Of a DNA stretch of 64,000 nucleotides, positions 16,310 to 26,147 are shown in pieces. A model generated the notes under the pieces. The model did no database searches and was not told the origin of the DNA. It worked only from the letters and a program-made list of their open reading frames with translations. This DNA comes from Pseudomonas spelaei (lineage in GTDB: Bacteria > Pseudomonadota > Gammaproteobacteria > Pseudomonadales > Pseudomonadaceae), in assembly GCF_009724245.1 (NCBI RefSeq), contig NZ_WNNK01000011.1, forward strand, positions 1-64,000. The letters are read 5' to 3'. Numbering within the stretch: position 1 is the stretch's first letter; each line of letters opens with the position of its first letter. Both the position numbers and the translations under genes were made by a program.

Positions 16310-18592
16310 TTAGAAGTCGTAACGCAAACCGACGTTGACACCCCATGGCTGGTCGACTGTTTTACCTTTGCTGTGCTCAAAATCAGCATGCAACTTGAGG
16401 TTTTTCGACATTGATACGGCCATGCCGGCAGCCACTTCAACCCGCGAACCAAACACATCATTGTTGAAGCTCTGATCGTTGATCTTGACCTTGTTGTTGT
16501 GGTTGAACTCATGGGCCAAGGCCGTGCGCAAATACGGCTGCAGCACGCTGCCGCTGTCCAGCTGGATATTTTTACCCGCCGTTACACCCACCTTGCCGAC
16601 TACCGACGCGGAGCGATCGCCCTTGGCCTGCAGGCCATTGTCCAGCTCATAGCTCTGCGCCTGAGTGATCACTGCGGTCAACTGCGAGTACGGCTCGACA
16701 AAGTAATCGTCATCCAGCTTGATGTGCCGACCCACTTCCGCCGAGGCGCCGACCGCGTTTTGTGTGTAGTTACCCTTGGTGCGCTTGCCATCGCTCATGG
16801 TGACATCGACGTCGTTGTGCAGGCGGTTGAGCTTGACCACACCATCGAAGTACATGCCGCTTTCGTCATCCAGCCAGGTGGCGTAACCGCCCAGGTAGTA
16901 GCTGTTGACCGTGCCGCTGCTGCCACGGGTCAAGCTCAAGTCGGATGTACTGTGACCGGCCATCACGCCCGCCAACCACTGACCGTCACCGCCAGACAAA
17001 GGCGCATCAGCCCCCAGCGTGAAGCCGCGCTGGGTTTGCGAATAACCGGCGCCGTTCTTGTTGGAAGACACGTTGAACTTGTTGCCGTACGTACGCATCC
17101 ACAGACCGTTTTCCTTGCCATCGCTGAAGCGCAACTCCCCCATGCGCGTACGCAGGTTGGTCATCTCGCCGTACCATACGGTCGGCGCGCTGTTGAACAA
17201 GGCCAGCACCGAATGGGCGCTGGTGCTGGTCTCGCGGCGGTTGGGGTCGAGGAACCAGTCGACACCTTCCTGTTTCAGACCGTAGGAATAGGCACCCACG
17301 TCAACACGATCACCGACCAGGGAGAAATGCGCATCGCCGCCCTCGGTGTGCACCACGTGTACGGGCTCGGCATTCGACAGCTCCGAGCCGGAGGCCGACA
17401 GCAACAGGCTGTGATTACCCTCGGCCTTGCCTTCGATGTTCAGGAAATCGGTCTGGCCGGTGGAGAAGTCGGTGTACATGATGAACGTGCCCTCACCGGA
17501 CAAACTCTTGAGGTCCAGTTGATAGAACTCATCCGTGCCACCGAAGTGTACCGAACCACCGCCCATTTTCAGGTCACCAACAGCACTGTTGCCTACCAGT
17601 ACCCAATGGGAAGCTTCGTTGACGCTCAACTCGGCCACGTTTTTCAACTGACCGGTCAGCCACGAGCCGTTGTTGAGTTGCAATTTGGCAGTGCTGCCTT
17701 CCTCGACAACCACGTCGCCCACCAGGAAACTGCGATCGACATTCATGTTCGCGAGGGAACCACCGATGACCTCCAGAATATTGCCGTTTCCGCCGGTCAA
17801 GGTCGATCCGTTGAGCACTTGAATGTCAGCGTCAGTCGTGCCGTATTCATCACCCTCTACCAGCAAGGCCGCCCCGTTGCGGCCTTCAACATGAGAGCCG
17901 CTCAATACCAGGCTGCTGGCGTTCATGTCTGCATCTTCATAGCTCAGGCGTACGCCATTCTCGCCGCCGATGATCCGGCTATCGAACGCACTGGCCGAGC
18001 CGCCGTACAGCAGTACTCCGATGCCATTTTCATCGGTAGCAACCACATCCGAGCCAATGAAGTTAAGTTGGCTGAATGACGTGGCACGCGCCCCTTCCGT
18101 CGAGCCTTGGACGAGGCTATTGAACACATCAACAGTCGAACCATCCTGGGTGAGGAAGTTACGTGCCGCGAGGATACCCACACCATTATTATTAATGACG
18201 CTGCTGCCCCTGATTTTGGCGTAGCTGCCCTGCAGGTTGATGGCATAGGCGGCCGAGGTTCTGGCTTCCAGCGTGGTGCCCTCAAGGCTGACTTGCGAGC
18301 CTTGGGTGGCGTAAATGTCCTGCGCCTTGGTCCCTGCATTGAGTGTCAGCTTGCCTGAAGAAATACGGGACTGTTTTAACTCGGCACCATTGGACGTCAA
18401 GTGGGCATCTTTGCCGATGACCCAGTCATCGACTCTGACACCGGCACCAATAGTGCGCTCCATGCCTGGATGAAGCTCAGTGGTGGCTTGCGCCAACGAA
18501 GCACCTAATATCAAGAAACCAGCAGCTGGCATTTGAAGCGCCACGGCCAAAGGGTGTCGTTTAAAGAGTGTATTGAAATTCATTGCATGCAT
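16310..18592 (-). CDS. type Va autotransporter with short beta-helix passenger
   Basis: A 760-residue secreted protein. An extended signal peptide (about 36 residues, ending SLAQA) leads into a beta-helical passenger of short serine/asparagine-rich strands (for example LEARTSAAYAINLQGSYAKI). A linker and a ~270-residue C-terminal beta-barrel starting near NGLWMRTYGNKF follow, with terminal aromatic residue in VNVGLRYDF. It should pass its passenger through the outer membrane; adhesin or biofilm function is likely but not shown. The ATG at 18592 was preferred for its upstream GAAGG; 18583 (three residues shorter) is possible. No protease or lipase active site was seen in the passenger. Confidence 0.88.
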   Translation of the reverse strand: MHAMNFNTLFKRHPLAVALQMPAAGFLILGASLAQATTELHPGMERTIGAGVRVDDWVIGKDAHLTSNGAELKQSRISSGKLTLNAGTKAQDIYATQGSQVSLEGTTLEARTSAAYAINLQGSYAKIRGSSVINNNGVGILAARNFLTQDGSTVDVFNSLVQGSTEGARATSFSQLNFIGSDVVATDENGIGVLLYGGSASAFDSRIIGGENGVRLSYEDADMNASSLVLSGSHVEGRNGAALLVEGDEYGTTDADIQVLNGSTLTGGNGNILEVIGGSLANMNVDRSFLVGDVVVEEGSTAKLQLNNGSWLTGQLKNVAELSVNEASHWVLVGNSAVGDLKMGGGSVHFGGTDEFYQLDLKSLSGEGTFIMYTDFSTGQTDFLNIEGKAEGNHSLLLSASGSELSNAEPVHVVHTEGGDAHFSLVGDRVDVGAYSYGLKQEGVDWFLDPNRRETSTSAHSVLALFNSAPTVWYGEMTNLRTRMGELRFSDGKENGLWMRTYGNKFNVSSNKNGAGYSQTQRGFTLGADAPLSGGDGQWLAGVMAGHSTSDLSLTRGSSGTVNSYYLGGYATWLDDESGMYFDGVVKLNRLHNDVDVTMSDGKRTKGNYTQNAVGASAEVGRHIKLDDDYFVEPYSQLTAVITQAQSYELDNGLQAKGDRSASVVGKVGVTAGKNIQLDSGSVLQPYLRTALAHEFNHNNKVKINDQSFNNDVFGSRVEVAAGMAVSMSKNLKLHADFEHSKGKTVDQPWGVNVGLRYDF

Positions 18593-18758
18593 ACCCGTAA
18601 AGAACCTTCCCGAAAGGGAACGAATTGACCGGCACCAAGCGAGATAGCACCAAGTCATCACGTGCGGCAGATTAGGGATGATGAGCGAATAGATATGTAG
18701 GATTTATCTTTGATGGATGCTTGAACTGTTCGATAGCTAACGTAGGGCAGCTCAAAAA

Positions 18759-18781
18759 AAAGAGGAGCCAGGCTCCTCTTT
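18759..18781 (-). terminator. rho-independent terminator of the gene at 18808-20805
   Basis: A near-perfect hairpin AAAGAGGAGC/GCTCCTCTTT with a CAG loop is followed, on the minus strand, by a run of Ts. It lies 27 bases after the stop of the large unknown gene. Confidence 0.85.
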
Positions 18782-18807
18782 CTCGACACAAGGCACGCCT
18801 TGTTTTT

Positions 18808-20805
18808 TCAACTTGGCCAAGGTGAGCCGTCACAGTAAATCAGGCCCGGCCGGACGCCGCGGACCAACAAAATGGCCTCGGCTGAGTCGATTGGGGTCGG
18901 GACGCCTGTCAGACTGACCGTATACGTGATGTGCACCGAGCCCATATTGAAGTCAGTCGTATTGATAGGCTTCACATAGGTACCGTAGGGCTTCACGGGA
19001 ACGTTAAAACCGACCTGTGTGTGCAGGAAGGTCAGGGGGCCGAAATTGAAAGTGCCTGTCGCCGTAGTAATCGGAACCGCACCATCGTTGTCGCTGCAGC
19101 CTGTCCAGTTCACCCGAATAATCATGCCGACTTCCAAAAGCTCATGGGGCGGCACGAAAACATGCACTTCTCTGTCTGCTCCTTGCAGCGTGTTACACAC
19201 GATTTCACCTCGCGCTATGCCGGGTATTTCAGGCAAGGCGCCCACCACGTCAGGCGCCAGGAACGCAATCACGTTGGCATTGACATTGATGTCCTGAGTC
19301 GGTGAGGAAACCCGGTTGTGGGTAGAGGTAATCGCAATTTCATAACGCAACGAATTAAGGTTATTGGAGTGTTTGCGGATATAGGGCCAAGCAAGGACCA
19401 TCGCAATTTCATCGCCGGGCATGGCTGTGCTGGGGTCCACAGACTTTCTATCGACCTGCTCGTTTTGGTAAAACAGGACAATGTCGAATGGCTGCGCCGA
19501 CGGTAAAGGGCTGGCACTCCACAAGCGAACGACTACATCGGCATCCATATTCGCATCGCGTTCATCCAGTTCGTTTTCCAAGCCTGAACCACGCCCGGTC
19601 AACACAGGCAACGGCAGGTTGGGGTTGACCAAGTCCGGTTCCCAGGGATTTACCGGGCCGCCCACTTCCAGTTCAAGCTCGATATTGGTGGCGGTGGGTA
19701 CCCAAAACAGTACGCCGTGGCGCCCCACTGCATACTCCACCCGCAAGTTGATCCTGCCGGTGCTGCTGGCATACAGCTCAATCAGCCTTTGAAAGGGCAC
19801 ATGAAAGTTATAGGGCAGTGGACTTCCACCCAGATCGTAGGGGCCTATCTCCCGCACACCATGGGTAGTCGTCAGGCGCACATGAAGCTTGTCGCTGGTA
19901 CGGTCTGCCTCGTAGGAAGGAATGATCACAAACATTCCGGAAGAAGCCGCAGTGTCGGCACGATCGATCAGGCGATCGCCAACACCAATCAGCGATATTG
20001 CATCCCTGGCGCCTGCCGGATTCAGGACCGGCGCGGGATTGAGCGCAACCGAAATCGGTAATTCGAACGAAGGGCCACTGATGTTGCCGGCGACGTCCAC
20101 CAAGCGATATACGAGTTTTCTCGGGCCGTCCGAGACCTCGGCCAACGCTGCGGTGTAAAGCACCGTCATACTGGGAAACACCGGCCCCTGCGCAATATGC
20201 TCGTTGGAGTCGCCATTATATAAACGCCACTGGTCTCCTGGGTGAGCACCTTCGGCTGCATAAGCCGGGATTCCAAACGGAACGCCGCCTGGGTTCGCAT
20301 CCAGGAAGGCCCGTGTGAGGCTGCCCGGCCAGCCTGCTGGAAGCGTCAGGCGTCGAGGGCCATCGGGAATGCTGTCGTAGGGCGCGGTCCGGTCAATGAC
20401 CAGCGGAGCCTGAGATGAGCCAGAATCATTCCCCGAGAACTGAATAACTCTGTAACTGACGTGATGATCCCCCTCGGTCAAAAATCGCCTCAGGATTCTT
20501 ACTGTATATGTGGTCGGGATAGGTGGGGTAAAAAACACCGGTTCACTGTTGATAAGCCCAGACTGAAAATCACCGACATCATCCAGGTGAAAGTTCAGCA
20601 CGTCCGGCCTCGCGGGAATGGTAGAAGCAGGCGACCAGACGGGAATGTCCACTTCCAGAAACTCCTTGTCCGCAGCCTCCCGAAACACCAACCCTGGATA
20701 CTCTGTTGCATCCACAAGCCCGGTGACAGAGGGGGCCGGCAGGACGATAGGAACTGCGAGGGTTCCCACGGTTTTTTTCGTTGTCTTGGCATTAATTTTT
20801 CTCAT
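18808..20805 (-). CDS. large Ig-like-repeat protein of unknown function (paralogue A)
   Basis: A 665-residue protein I do not recognise as any named family. It is rich in beta-strand-like, Pro/Asp/Tyr-rich segments that look like tandem Ig-like or cadherin-like domains (for example LVYRLVDVAGNISGPS, a phrase common in bacterial Ig repeats). There is no signal peptide or membrane helix, so it is cytosolic or leaves by an unconventional route. A mid-protein block, GSGLENELDERDANMDADV, recurs in the neighbouring 658-residue gene, showing that the two are paralogues. The start at 20805 has an AGAGGG ribosome site. An AT-rich 231-base gap separates it from the upstream paralogue. Confidence 0.8.
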   Translation of the reverse strand: MRKINAKTTKKTVGTLAVPIVLPAPSVTGLVDATEYPGLVFREAADKEFLEVDIPVWSPASTIPARPDVLNFHLDDVGDFQSGLINSEPVFFTPPIPTTYTVRILRRFLTEGDHHVSYRVIQFSGNDSGSSQAPLVIDRTAPYDSIPDGPRRLTLPAGWPGSLTRAFLDANPGGVPFGIPAYAAEGAHPGDQWRLYNGDSNEHIAQGPVFPSMTVLYTAALAEVSDGPRKLVYRLVDVAGNISGPSFELPISVALNPAPVLNPAGARDAISLIGVGDRLIDRADTAASSGMFVIIPSYEADRTSDKLHVRLTTTHGVREIGPYDLGGSPLPYNFHVPFQRLIELYASSTGRINLRVEYAVGRHGVLFWVPTATNIELELEVGGPVNPWEPDLVNPNLPLPVLTGRGSGLENELDERDANMDADVVVRLWSASPLPSAQPFDIVLFYQNEQVDRKSVDPSTAMPGDEIAMVLAWPYIRKHSNNLNSLRYEIAITSTHNRVSSPTQDINVNANVIAFLAPDVVGALPEIPGIARGEIVCNTLQGADREVHVFVPPHELLEVGMIIRVNWTGCSDNDGAVPITTATGTFNFGPLTFLHTQVGFNVPVKPYGTYVKPINTTDFNMGSVHITYTVSLTGVPTPIDSAEAILLVRGVRPGLIYCDGSPWPS

Positions 20806-21036
20806 CTCTTTACCCTCTTTCGTTAAGCGAAATTGATATGACGAGTAGCCCTTTACAATTCAACCAAAAAAGCAACTATCCCCTCTCCAGCCCCCCTCAC
20901 ACTTACTTATCCATACGAAGCCCTTCATGCTCACAACAAAGAGCACAAACCCGAATACTCACTAGAGCGCAGTTATGCAGAGCACAAAACAAATGCAGTA
21001 ACTTTTTATTGCCACTTATAACAACAAGACTCAAAT

Positions 21037-23013
21037 TTAAATTTCGCGCTTACAATCTTCCTGTAAATCGTCACAGAATCCGACATCTCCAGGTTGACAA
21101 ATTTTTCCGGTGCCCGGAGACACACGATCGATTCTGACTCGGCCCACACCTGACTCCCCGATCAGCCCGCCGTTACGTCGGACAAAGAACCCAGCCGTTG
21201 CTGAAGCAAAATTTCGCATGGGTTCGATTTTTGTGTTCCATGGCCAAACACGTACAGCCAAGCCACCCGCTGCATACTCAACGGTCGTGCTGAAGTCTGT
21301 TCCGTCGATCGGGTTCTCCCAAGCATTACTCAAGTAGCCTTGCCAAAAAAATTCAACTTCATCACCCGGCAGAAAACTCGCGTCGTCACGTATAAACCAA
21401 TACACGCCATGACATATGGAAGGTTGGGACTCACAAGTAAGGTATCGGGATGGCCCCGTCAGTGTATGTTGTATCAATGGCGCATCAAACTTGATCAATG
21501 GTGCAACATGAACATTAACCGGAGTGTCCGGTGAGTACTGCTCATTTATGCCGTTGCTGGTGATATAAAAAACCGGCAGATTCGGTGAGTTCTCACCCTC
21601 GACAATAACGCTACCTGGCACATCGGTGAACTGGAACGGCTGATTAAAGGCATCACCGGGCTGAACAACATAATGAGCCACCGGCCCGACACCATTCCAA
21701 TAGAGTTCAAGCCGCTCTCCAGGCTGAGGGTTCACATACAGACGCCCCCACACTTCAGCCCCGACATCCCGGTCCCGGAAGTCGAGTTCATTGTGCAAGC
21801 CGGACCCGTTGCCGAAAACGTCCACCACGGCCAGAGTCAGGTTTAACAGTGCCGGGGCATTGACATGATCCTGTCCGGCGATGGTGAAGTCGACCCAGGA
21901 AAAATTGACCAGAGAGGGAAACGGTGGGCGCCCTGCACGATGAATTTCATACCGCACAGGCACTTCCATACGCGCCAACGGACCGGTACCACGCAAAATA
22001 TTCCAGGGGATTTCTACCGGGAACGGAAAGTGGGTAATGGGCTGCGGCGGCAGTACCGCACGGCCGTCCCATATCATCACCACCTCATCTCCCGGAGCGT
22101 AGCCGTCGTACAGGAACGGAATCACCGCCGCAACAACTGCCCGCGCATCGTCACGCTTGATCAAAAAGTCGATATAGGCAGGAGGACGGATCTGAGGGGC
22201 AGGCAACATACCCGGAGAAGGGATCAGGTTTACGTTGAAATCCATTGGCGCACTGAATGCCAGCGTGAAGTTCCCCGCACGATCATACAAACGGTACTGC
22301 AAGTAGGCAGTGCCATTTGAAAGGGCACGAAAATAATCAGCGGGAATCCGCAGAATCAAGGGTTCATCGGTGCGGACAAACTCCTGGATATCTGTCTGCG
22401 CAGGGGGAAACGGTGGCGTGCTGTTGCTCAGGTAATAACCCGCTCGATCACGGCCGGCACGACCGATATACGCCGGGAACTGTACTTCAATCACTGGATT
22501 GGCCGCCAACACCGCTTCCGTGATGCCCGACGCTTCGATCGCGGGGTCGACAAAGCGGGCCTTGTCATCCGGATGCTGAAACCTCGGTGGGTTGTTATCG
22601 ACAGTCAATGTCCTGCGATCTGACGGTGTTTCATCCCCCGCCTCATCCTCCACCGTATAAAACACTTCTACGACAGCATCGAGTTCCCTCATGTAGTCCA
22701 TGGGCACGTAGAGAGGATAGGGAAAATCGTCCGGATTCAACGGACCTGTAAAGGAATGCGAATCAGCCTCGACATTTACGCCCTGTATCCTCCACCACAG
22801 TTTGAGGGTATGGGTCCTGCCCGGTGTCGGGCCTGGCACCCATTGGGGGATACGACACTCCAAAGGTTGCAATGACACGGAGAGAGGGATCAATCCCTCA
22901 GCGTCATCGGGGTCAACGCCCACAATCTCGTCAAACCCGGGCAGCATGATGATCTTGCCCCCAGCACGGGACGGTATAGAAGTCGACGGCGTAATCGTAT
23001 CTGGACTGGACAT
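21037..23013 (-). CDS. large Ig-like-repeat protein of unknown function (paralogue B)
   Basis: A 658-residue protein with the same build as the gene at 18808-20805: repeated Ig-like strands (VFYTVEDEAGDETPSD, YRLYDRAGNFTLAF) and the shared block GSGLHNELDFRDRDVGAEV. It opens with a Ser/Thr/Pro-rich, signal-less N-terminus. Cysteines cluster near the C-terminus (CQPGDVGFCDDLQEDC). The start at 23013 has AAGGAAAG at good spacing. It is encoded in the same direction as paralogue A, with a 231-base AT-rich gap in which I see no gene. Function and location are unknown; repeated Ig folds suggest binding or adhesion. Confidence 0.8.
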   Translation of the reverse strand: MSSPDTITPSTSIPSRAGGKIIMLPGFDEIVGVDPDDAEGLIPLSVSLQPLECRIPQWVPGPTPGRTHTLKLWWRIQGVNVEADSHSFTGPLNPDDFPYPLYVPMDYMRELDAVVEVFYTVEDEAGDETPSDRRTLTVDNNPPRFQHPDDKARFVDPAIEASGITEAVLAANPVIEVQFPAYIGRAGRDRAGYYLSNSTPPFPPAQTDIQEFVRTDEPLILRIPADYFRALSNGTAYLQYRLYDRAGNFTLAFSAPMDFNVNLIPSPGMLPAPQIRPPAYIDFLIKRDDARAVVAAVIPFLYDGYAPGDEVVMIWDGRAVLPPQPITHFPFPVEIPWNILRGTGPLARMEVPVRYEIHRAGRPPFPSLVNFSWVDFTIAGQDHVNAPALLNLTLAVVDVFGNGSGLHNELDFRDRDVGAEVWGRLYVNPQPGERLELYWNGVGPVAHYVVQPGDAFNQPFQFTDVPGSVIVEGENSPNLPVFYITSNGINEQYSPDTPVNVHVAPLIKFDAPLIQHTLTGPSRYLTCESQPSICHGVYWFIRDDASFLPGDEVEFFWQGYLSNAWENPIDGTDFSTTVEYAAGGLAVRVWPWNTKIEPMRNFASATAGFFVRRNGGLIGESGVGRVRIDRVSPGTGKICQPGDVGFCDDLQEDCKREI

Positions 23014-23180
23014 TTGAGTTCTTTCCTTAGGCGAGCCTGGAAAGAATTAAGCGCTCAATTTTCTGCTGCGGATACTGTCAGAACTAACAGGTAACCCTAT
23101 CCGTTTGTCGGTTAATGACGACCGGCCCACGGGTGTACTCCCCGAAACTTTCTTGACGAAACGCCCCGTTTGGTGTTTTC

Positions 23181-23194
23181 TGAAACCGGTTTCA
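23181..23194. promoter_or_regulatory. PtxS operator upstream of ptxS
   Basis: The perfect palindrome TGAAACCGGTTTCA matches the known PtxS target sequence. It lies 53 bases before the ptxS start, consistent with autoregulation. Confidence 0.92.
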
Positions 23195-23246
23195 GTACCT
23201 GTTTGATGGGTGCAACAGGATAATCCAATAAGAAAGGCCCGCCACC

Positions 23247-24320
23247 GTGACTTCTTTTTCCGCCGCCCAGCGCAGCCGTGTGACCATGTTTGACGTGGCC
23301 GAGCGCGCCGGGGTTTCCAAAGCCAGCGTGTCGCGCTTTATCGGCGAAGACCGCGCACTGCTTTCCGACGCTATTGCCCTGCGCATCGAGCAAGCCATCG
23401 ATGAACTCGGCTACCGCCCCAACCAGATGGCCCGCGGCCTGAAACGCGGGCGCACTCGCCTGATCGGCATGCTGGTGGCCGATATCCGCAACCCTTATTC
23501 GATTGCCGTGATGCACGGCGTGGAAACCGCTTGCCGCAAGCACGGCTACAGCCTGGTGGTGTGCAACACTGACCGCGATGACGAGCAGGAACGCCTGCAC
23601 CTGGCGGCCTTGCGTGCGTACAACATCGAAGGGTTGATCGTGAATACCCTTGGCCATCACCTCGACCAGTTGCTGGAACTGCAACGGGAAATGCCCCTGG
23701 TGCTGGTAGACCGCAAGGTCGAGCCATTGCACAGCGACCTGGTCGGCCTGGATAACCCGGCTGCGGTCCACATGGCCATCGACCACCTTGAACAACAGGG
23801 CTACCGCGATGTGCTGCTGGTCAGCGAACCACCCGATGGCACCAGCTCGCGGGTCGAGCGAATGGACAGTTTCAACGCCGAGATCGCCCGGCGTTCAAGC
23901 TTGACCGGTGCAGTGCTGGAAATCGACGACGCATTGAACGCGCACCTGCGTACCTTCCTGAACACCACTCACAACGGCCCGAAAGCCCTGTTCTGCGCTA
24001 ACGGTATCGCTGCGCTGGCGTGTACCAAAGCGCTGCGAGATTTGGGCTGCGCGCTGTTCGAGGACGTCGGCTTGATCGCCGTGGATGACCTGGATTGGTA
24101 CCCGTTGGTTGGCAGCGGTATCACCGCCCTCGCCCAGCCCACCGAGGCCATTGGCACTCAGGCTTTCGAGTGTTTGCTCAAGCGTTTGCGTGGTGATACC
24201 GAGCCCGCACGGACCCTGGATTTCCTGCCCGAACTGATTATCCGTGGATCAACACAATCCCTTGTGGGAGCCGGGCTTGCCCGCGATGACGGTGTGTCAG
24301 CCAACAGAAATATTGACTGA
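23247..24320 (+). CDS. ptxS: LacI-family regulator PtxS of 2-ketogluconate catabolism
   Basis: A 357-residue repressor that releases DNA when it binds 2-ketogluconate. The LacI helix-turn-helix is at about residues 13-35 (MFDVAERAGVSKASVSRFI), the hinge helix carries ARGLKRGRT, and the rest is a periplasmic-binding-protein-like ligand domain. It precedes the kguEKTD operon, and its palindromic operator occurs before both itself and kguE. The last ~20 codons (after LIIRGSTQS) are read from a REP element whose spacer contains the stop, so the C-terminus (VGAGLARDDG...) is longer than normal and unlikely to matter for folding. Confidence 0.95.
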   Translation: MTSFSAAQRSRVTMFDVAERAGVSKASVSRFIGEDRALLSDAIALRIEQAIDELGYRPNQMARGLKRGRTRLIGMLVADIRNPYSIAVMHGVETACRKHGYSLVVCNTDRDDEQERLHLAALRAYNIEGLIVNTLGHHLDQLLELQREMPLVLVDRKVEPLHSDLVGLDNPAAVHMAIDHLEQQGYRDVLLVSEPPDGTSSRVERMDSFNAEIARRSSLTGAVLEIDDALNAHLRTFLNTTHNGPKALFCANGIAALACTKALRDLGCALFEDVGLIAVDDLDWYPLVGSGITALAQPTEAIGTQAFECLLKRLRGDTEPARTLDFLPELIIRGSTQSLVGAGLARDDGVSANRNID

Positions 24321-24354
24321 CAGGTCGCCATCGCGGGCAAGCCCGGCTCCCACA
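24263..24354. repeat. REP inverted repeat overlapping the 3' end of ptxS
   Basis: Perfect 26-base arms (24263-24288 and 24329-24354) with core GTGGGAGCCGGGCTTGCCCG flank a 40-base spacer. The left arm is inside the ptxS reading frame and the stop codon (24318-24320) is in the spacer. The right arm ends 20 bases before the kguE operator. Confidence 0.93.
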
Positions 24355-24373
24355 TTTGATCTTCGCTAAAAAA

Positions 24374-24387
24374 TGAAACCGGTTTCA
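24374..24387. promoter_or_regulatory. PtxS operator of the kgu operon
   Basis: A second perfect copy of TGAAACCGGTTTCA lies 13 bases before the kguE start codon, well placed to block transcription or elongation when 2-ketogluconate is absent. Confidence 0.92.
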
Positions 24388-24400
24388 GAGATAAATAATA

Positions 24401-25183
24401 ATGAACAAATACCCCGTCTCCATCAGCCTTTCCAGCTACGGCGCCGACCTTGTCCGGCAACGCGGCCAACTGAGTTTTATCGAGGTGCTGGCTGCTGCCG
24501 GCGCCCAACGTATCGAATGGCGTGAAGAGTTACTGACCACCGAAACGCCCGGCGAGCTGGCACAGGCGGCGGCGAATCATGGCCTGGAATGCGTGTTTTC
24601 CTCATCACTGGAACTGTGGGTCGCTGGCCGCGCACAACCCAATGCCGAGCTGGCCGCTACCCTCGACCGCGCCCTGACCTTTGGCGCCCGTTGGCTGAAA
24701 GTCTCCCTCGGTTATTTCACTGACACCAACGACCTGCACAGCCTGAACGCCCTGCTCAACCGTCACCCGGTACGCCTGCTGGTGGAGAACGACCAGACCT
24801 TGCACGGCGGGCGTATCGAACCGATGCAGCGCTTCTTCAATGAGGCCGAACGGCTGCAGGTGCCGGTAAAAATGACCTTCGATATCGGCAATTGGCAATG
24901 GCAGGATCAGTCCGCCAACACCGCCGCGCGCTTGCTGGGCCGGCATGTGGATTACCTGCACTGCAAGGCGGTAGCCCGTCGCGCCGACGGCAAGCTGGTG
25001 GCACTGCCGCCGGGCGCTGCTGATTTACATCTGTGGGAACAACTGCTGCGGCACATGACTCAAGGTATTACACGAGCCGTGGAATTTCCGCTGCAAGGCG
25101 AAGACCTCGTCCAGGTTACCGCCCGGCAGGTTGCCGCTCTCGCCCTCCTTGGCCAGCCTCGTTTGGAGAATGCCCATGTCTGA
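24401..25183 (+). CDS. kguE: KguE, TIM-barrel epimerase-like protein of 2-ketogluconate operon
   Basis: A 260-residue protein of the xylose-isomerase-like TIM-barrel fold. Metal-site-type residues occur in RIEWREEL (near 36), RLLVENDQT (near 126), FDIGNWQW (near 162) and YLHCKAV (near 186). KguE is the first gene of the kgu operon in Pseudomonas. Its precise reaction is not settled; an isomerase or epimerase role on the keto-sugar acid is likely. The PtxS operator lies immediately upstream. The stop codon overlaps the start of kguK by 8 bases, indicating translational coupling. Confidence 0.9.
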   Translation: MNKYPVSISLSSYGADLVRQRGQLSFIEVLAAAGAQRIEWREELLTTETPGELAQAAANHGLECVFSSSLELWVAGRAQPNAELAATLDRALTFGARWLKVSLGYFTDTNDLHSLNALLNRHPVRLLVENDQTLHGGRIEPMQRFFNEAERLQVPVKMTFDIGNWQWQDQSANTAARLLGRHVDYLHCKAVARRADGKLVALPPGAADLHLWEQLLRHMTQGITRAVEFPLQGEDLVQVTARQVAALALLGQPRLENAHV

Positions 25184-26102
25184 GATCGATATCCTGTCGT
25201 TTGGCGAGACCATGGCGATGTTTGTCGCCGAACAGACCGGTGACCTGGCCCGCGTCGGCCAGTTTCACAAGCGCATCGCTGGGGCTGACAGCAACGTGGC
25301 CATCGGTCTGTCGCGCCTGGGCTTTAACGTGGCGTGGCTCAGCCGAGTAGGTGATGACTCCCTGGGCCGCTTTGTGCTGGATACGCTGAAAAATGAAGGC
25401 CTTGATTGTCGTCACGTGGCGATCGATGCCCAACACCCTACTGGTTTTCAACTCAAGTCCCGGGAAGATGCCGGCGCCGACCCGCAGGTGGAATATTTCC
25501 GTCGCGGCTCGGCAGCCAGTCATTTGGCTGTTTCGGCGATCAACCCTGAGTTGCTGCAAGCGCGCCATCTGCACGCCACCGGCATTCCCCCGGCACTGTC
25601 CGACGCTACCCGCGACCTGTCCCGGCAATTGATGCTGCAAATGCGCGAAGCCGGCCGCAGCGTGTCATTCGATCCCAACCTGCGCCCAGCCTTGTGGGCC
25701 AATGAGCAGCGCATGATCAGCGAAATCAACGCCCTCGCCTGCCTGGCGGATTGGGTGTTGCCGGGCCTCAGTGAAGGCCGCCTGCTGACCGGCTTCGAAG
25801 ACCCGGCCGACATTGCCGCGTTCTACCTGGACCAGGGTGTGGAGGCTGTTGCGATCAAGCTCGGATCCCATGGTGCGTACTACCGCACGCATCTGGATCA
25901 GGGGTTTGTCGCCGCAGTGCCCGTGACCACGGTGGTGGACACCGTCGGCGCCGGCGACGGCTTTGCGGTCGGCATGATCAGCGCCCTGCTGGAAAACTTA
26001 AGCTTTGCCCAAGCCGTACAACGCGGCAACTGGATTGGCAGCCGTGCGGTGCAGAGCCGTGGCGACATGGAAGGCCTGCCGACGAGAGCCGACCTGCACT
26101 AA
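25176..26102 (+). CDS. kguK: 2-ketogluconate kinase KguK
   Basis: A 308-residue PfkB/ribokinase-family sugar kinase that phosphorylates 2-ketogluconate to the 6-phosphate. Visible motifs are [14 protein letters not shown] near residue 30 and the C-terminal PfkB signature [13 protein letters not shown], whose aspartate is the catalytic base. The ATG at 25176 was chosen over 25170 because GGAG lies 7 bases before it. It overlaps the end of kguE and is followed 45 bases later by kguT. Confidence 0.93.
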   Translation: MSEIDILSFGETMAMFVAEQTGDLARVGQFHKRIAGADSNVAIGLSRLGFNVAWLSRVGDDSLGRFVLDTLKNEGLDCRHVAIDAQHPTGFQLKSREDAGADPQVEYFRRGSAASHLAVSAINPELLQARHLHATGIPPALSDATRDLSRQLMLQMREAGRSVSFDPNLRPALWANEQRMISEINALACLADWVLPGLSEGRLLTGFEDPADIAAFYLDQGVEAVAIKLGSHGAYYRTHLDQGFVAAVPVTTVVDTVGAGDGFAVGMISALLENLSFAQAVQRGNWIGSRAVQSRGDMEGLPTRADLH

Positions 26103-26147
26103 CCCGTTACCTGTTGCCACAATTACAACAAGCTCAGGAGCACACTC

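Noticed and set aside
16499..18079. 526-residue plus-strand frame opposite the autotransporter
   Set aside because: The autotransporter on the minus strand has a signal peptide and barrel; the opposite frame is Val/Gln-rich with no ribosome site or motif.
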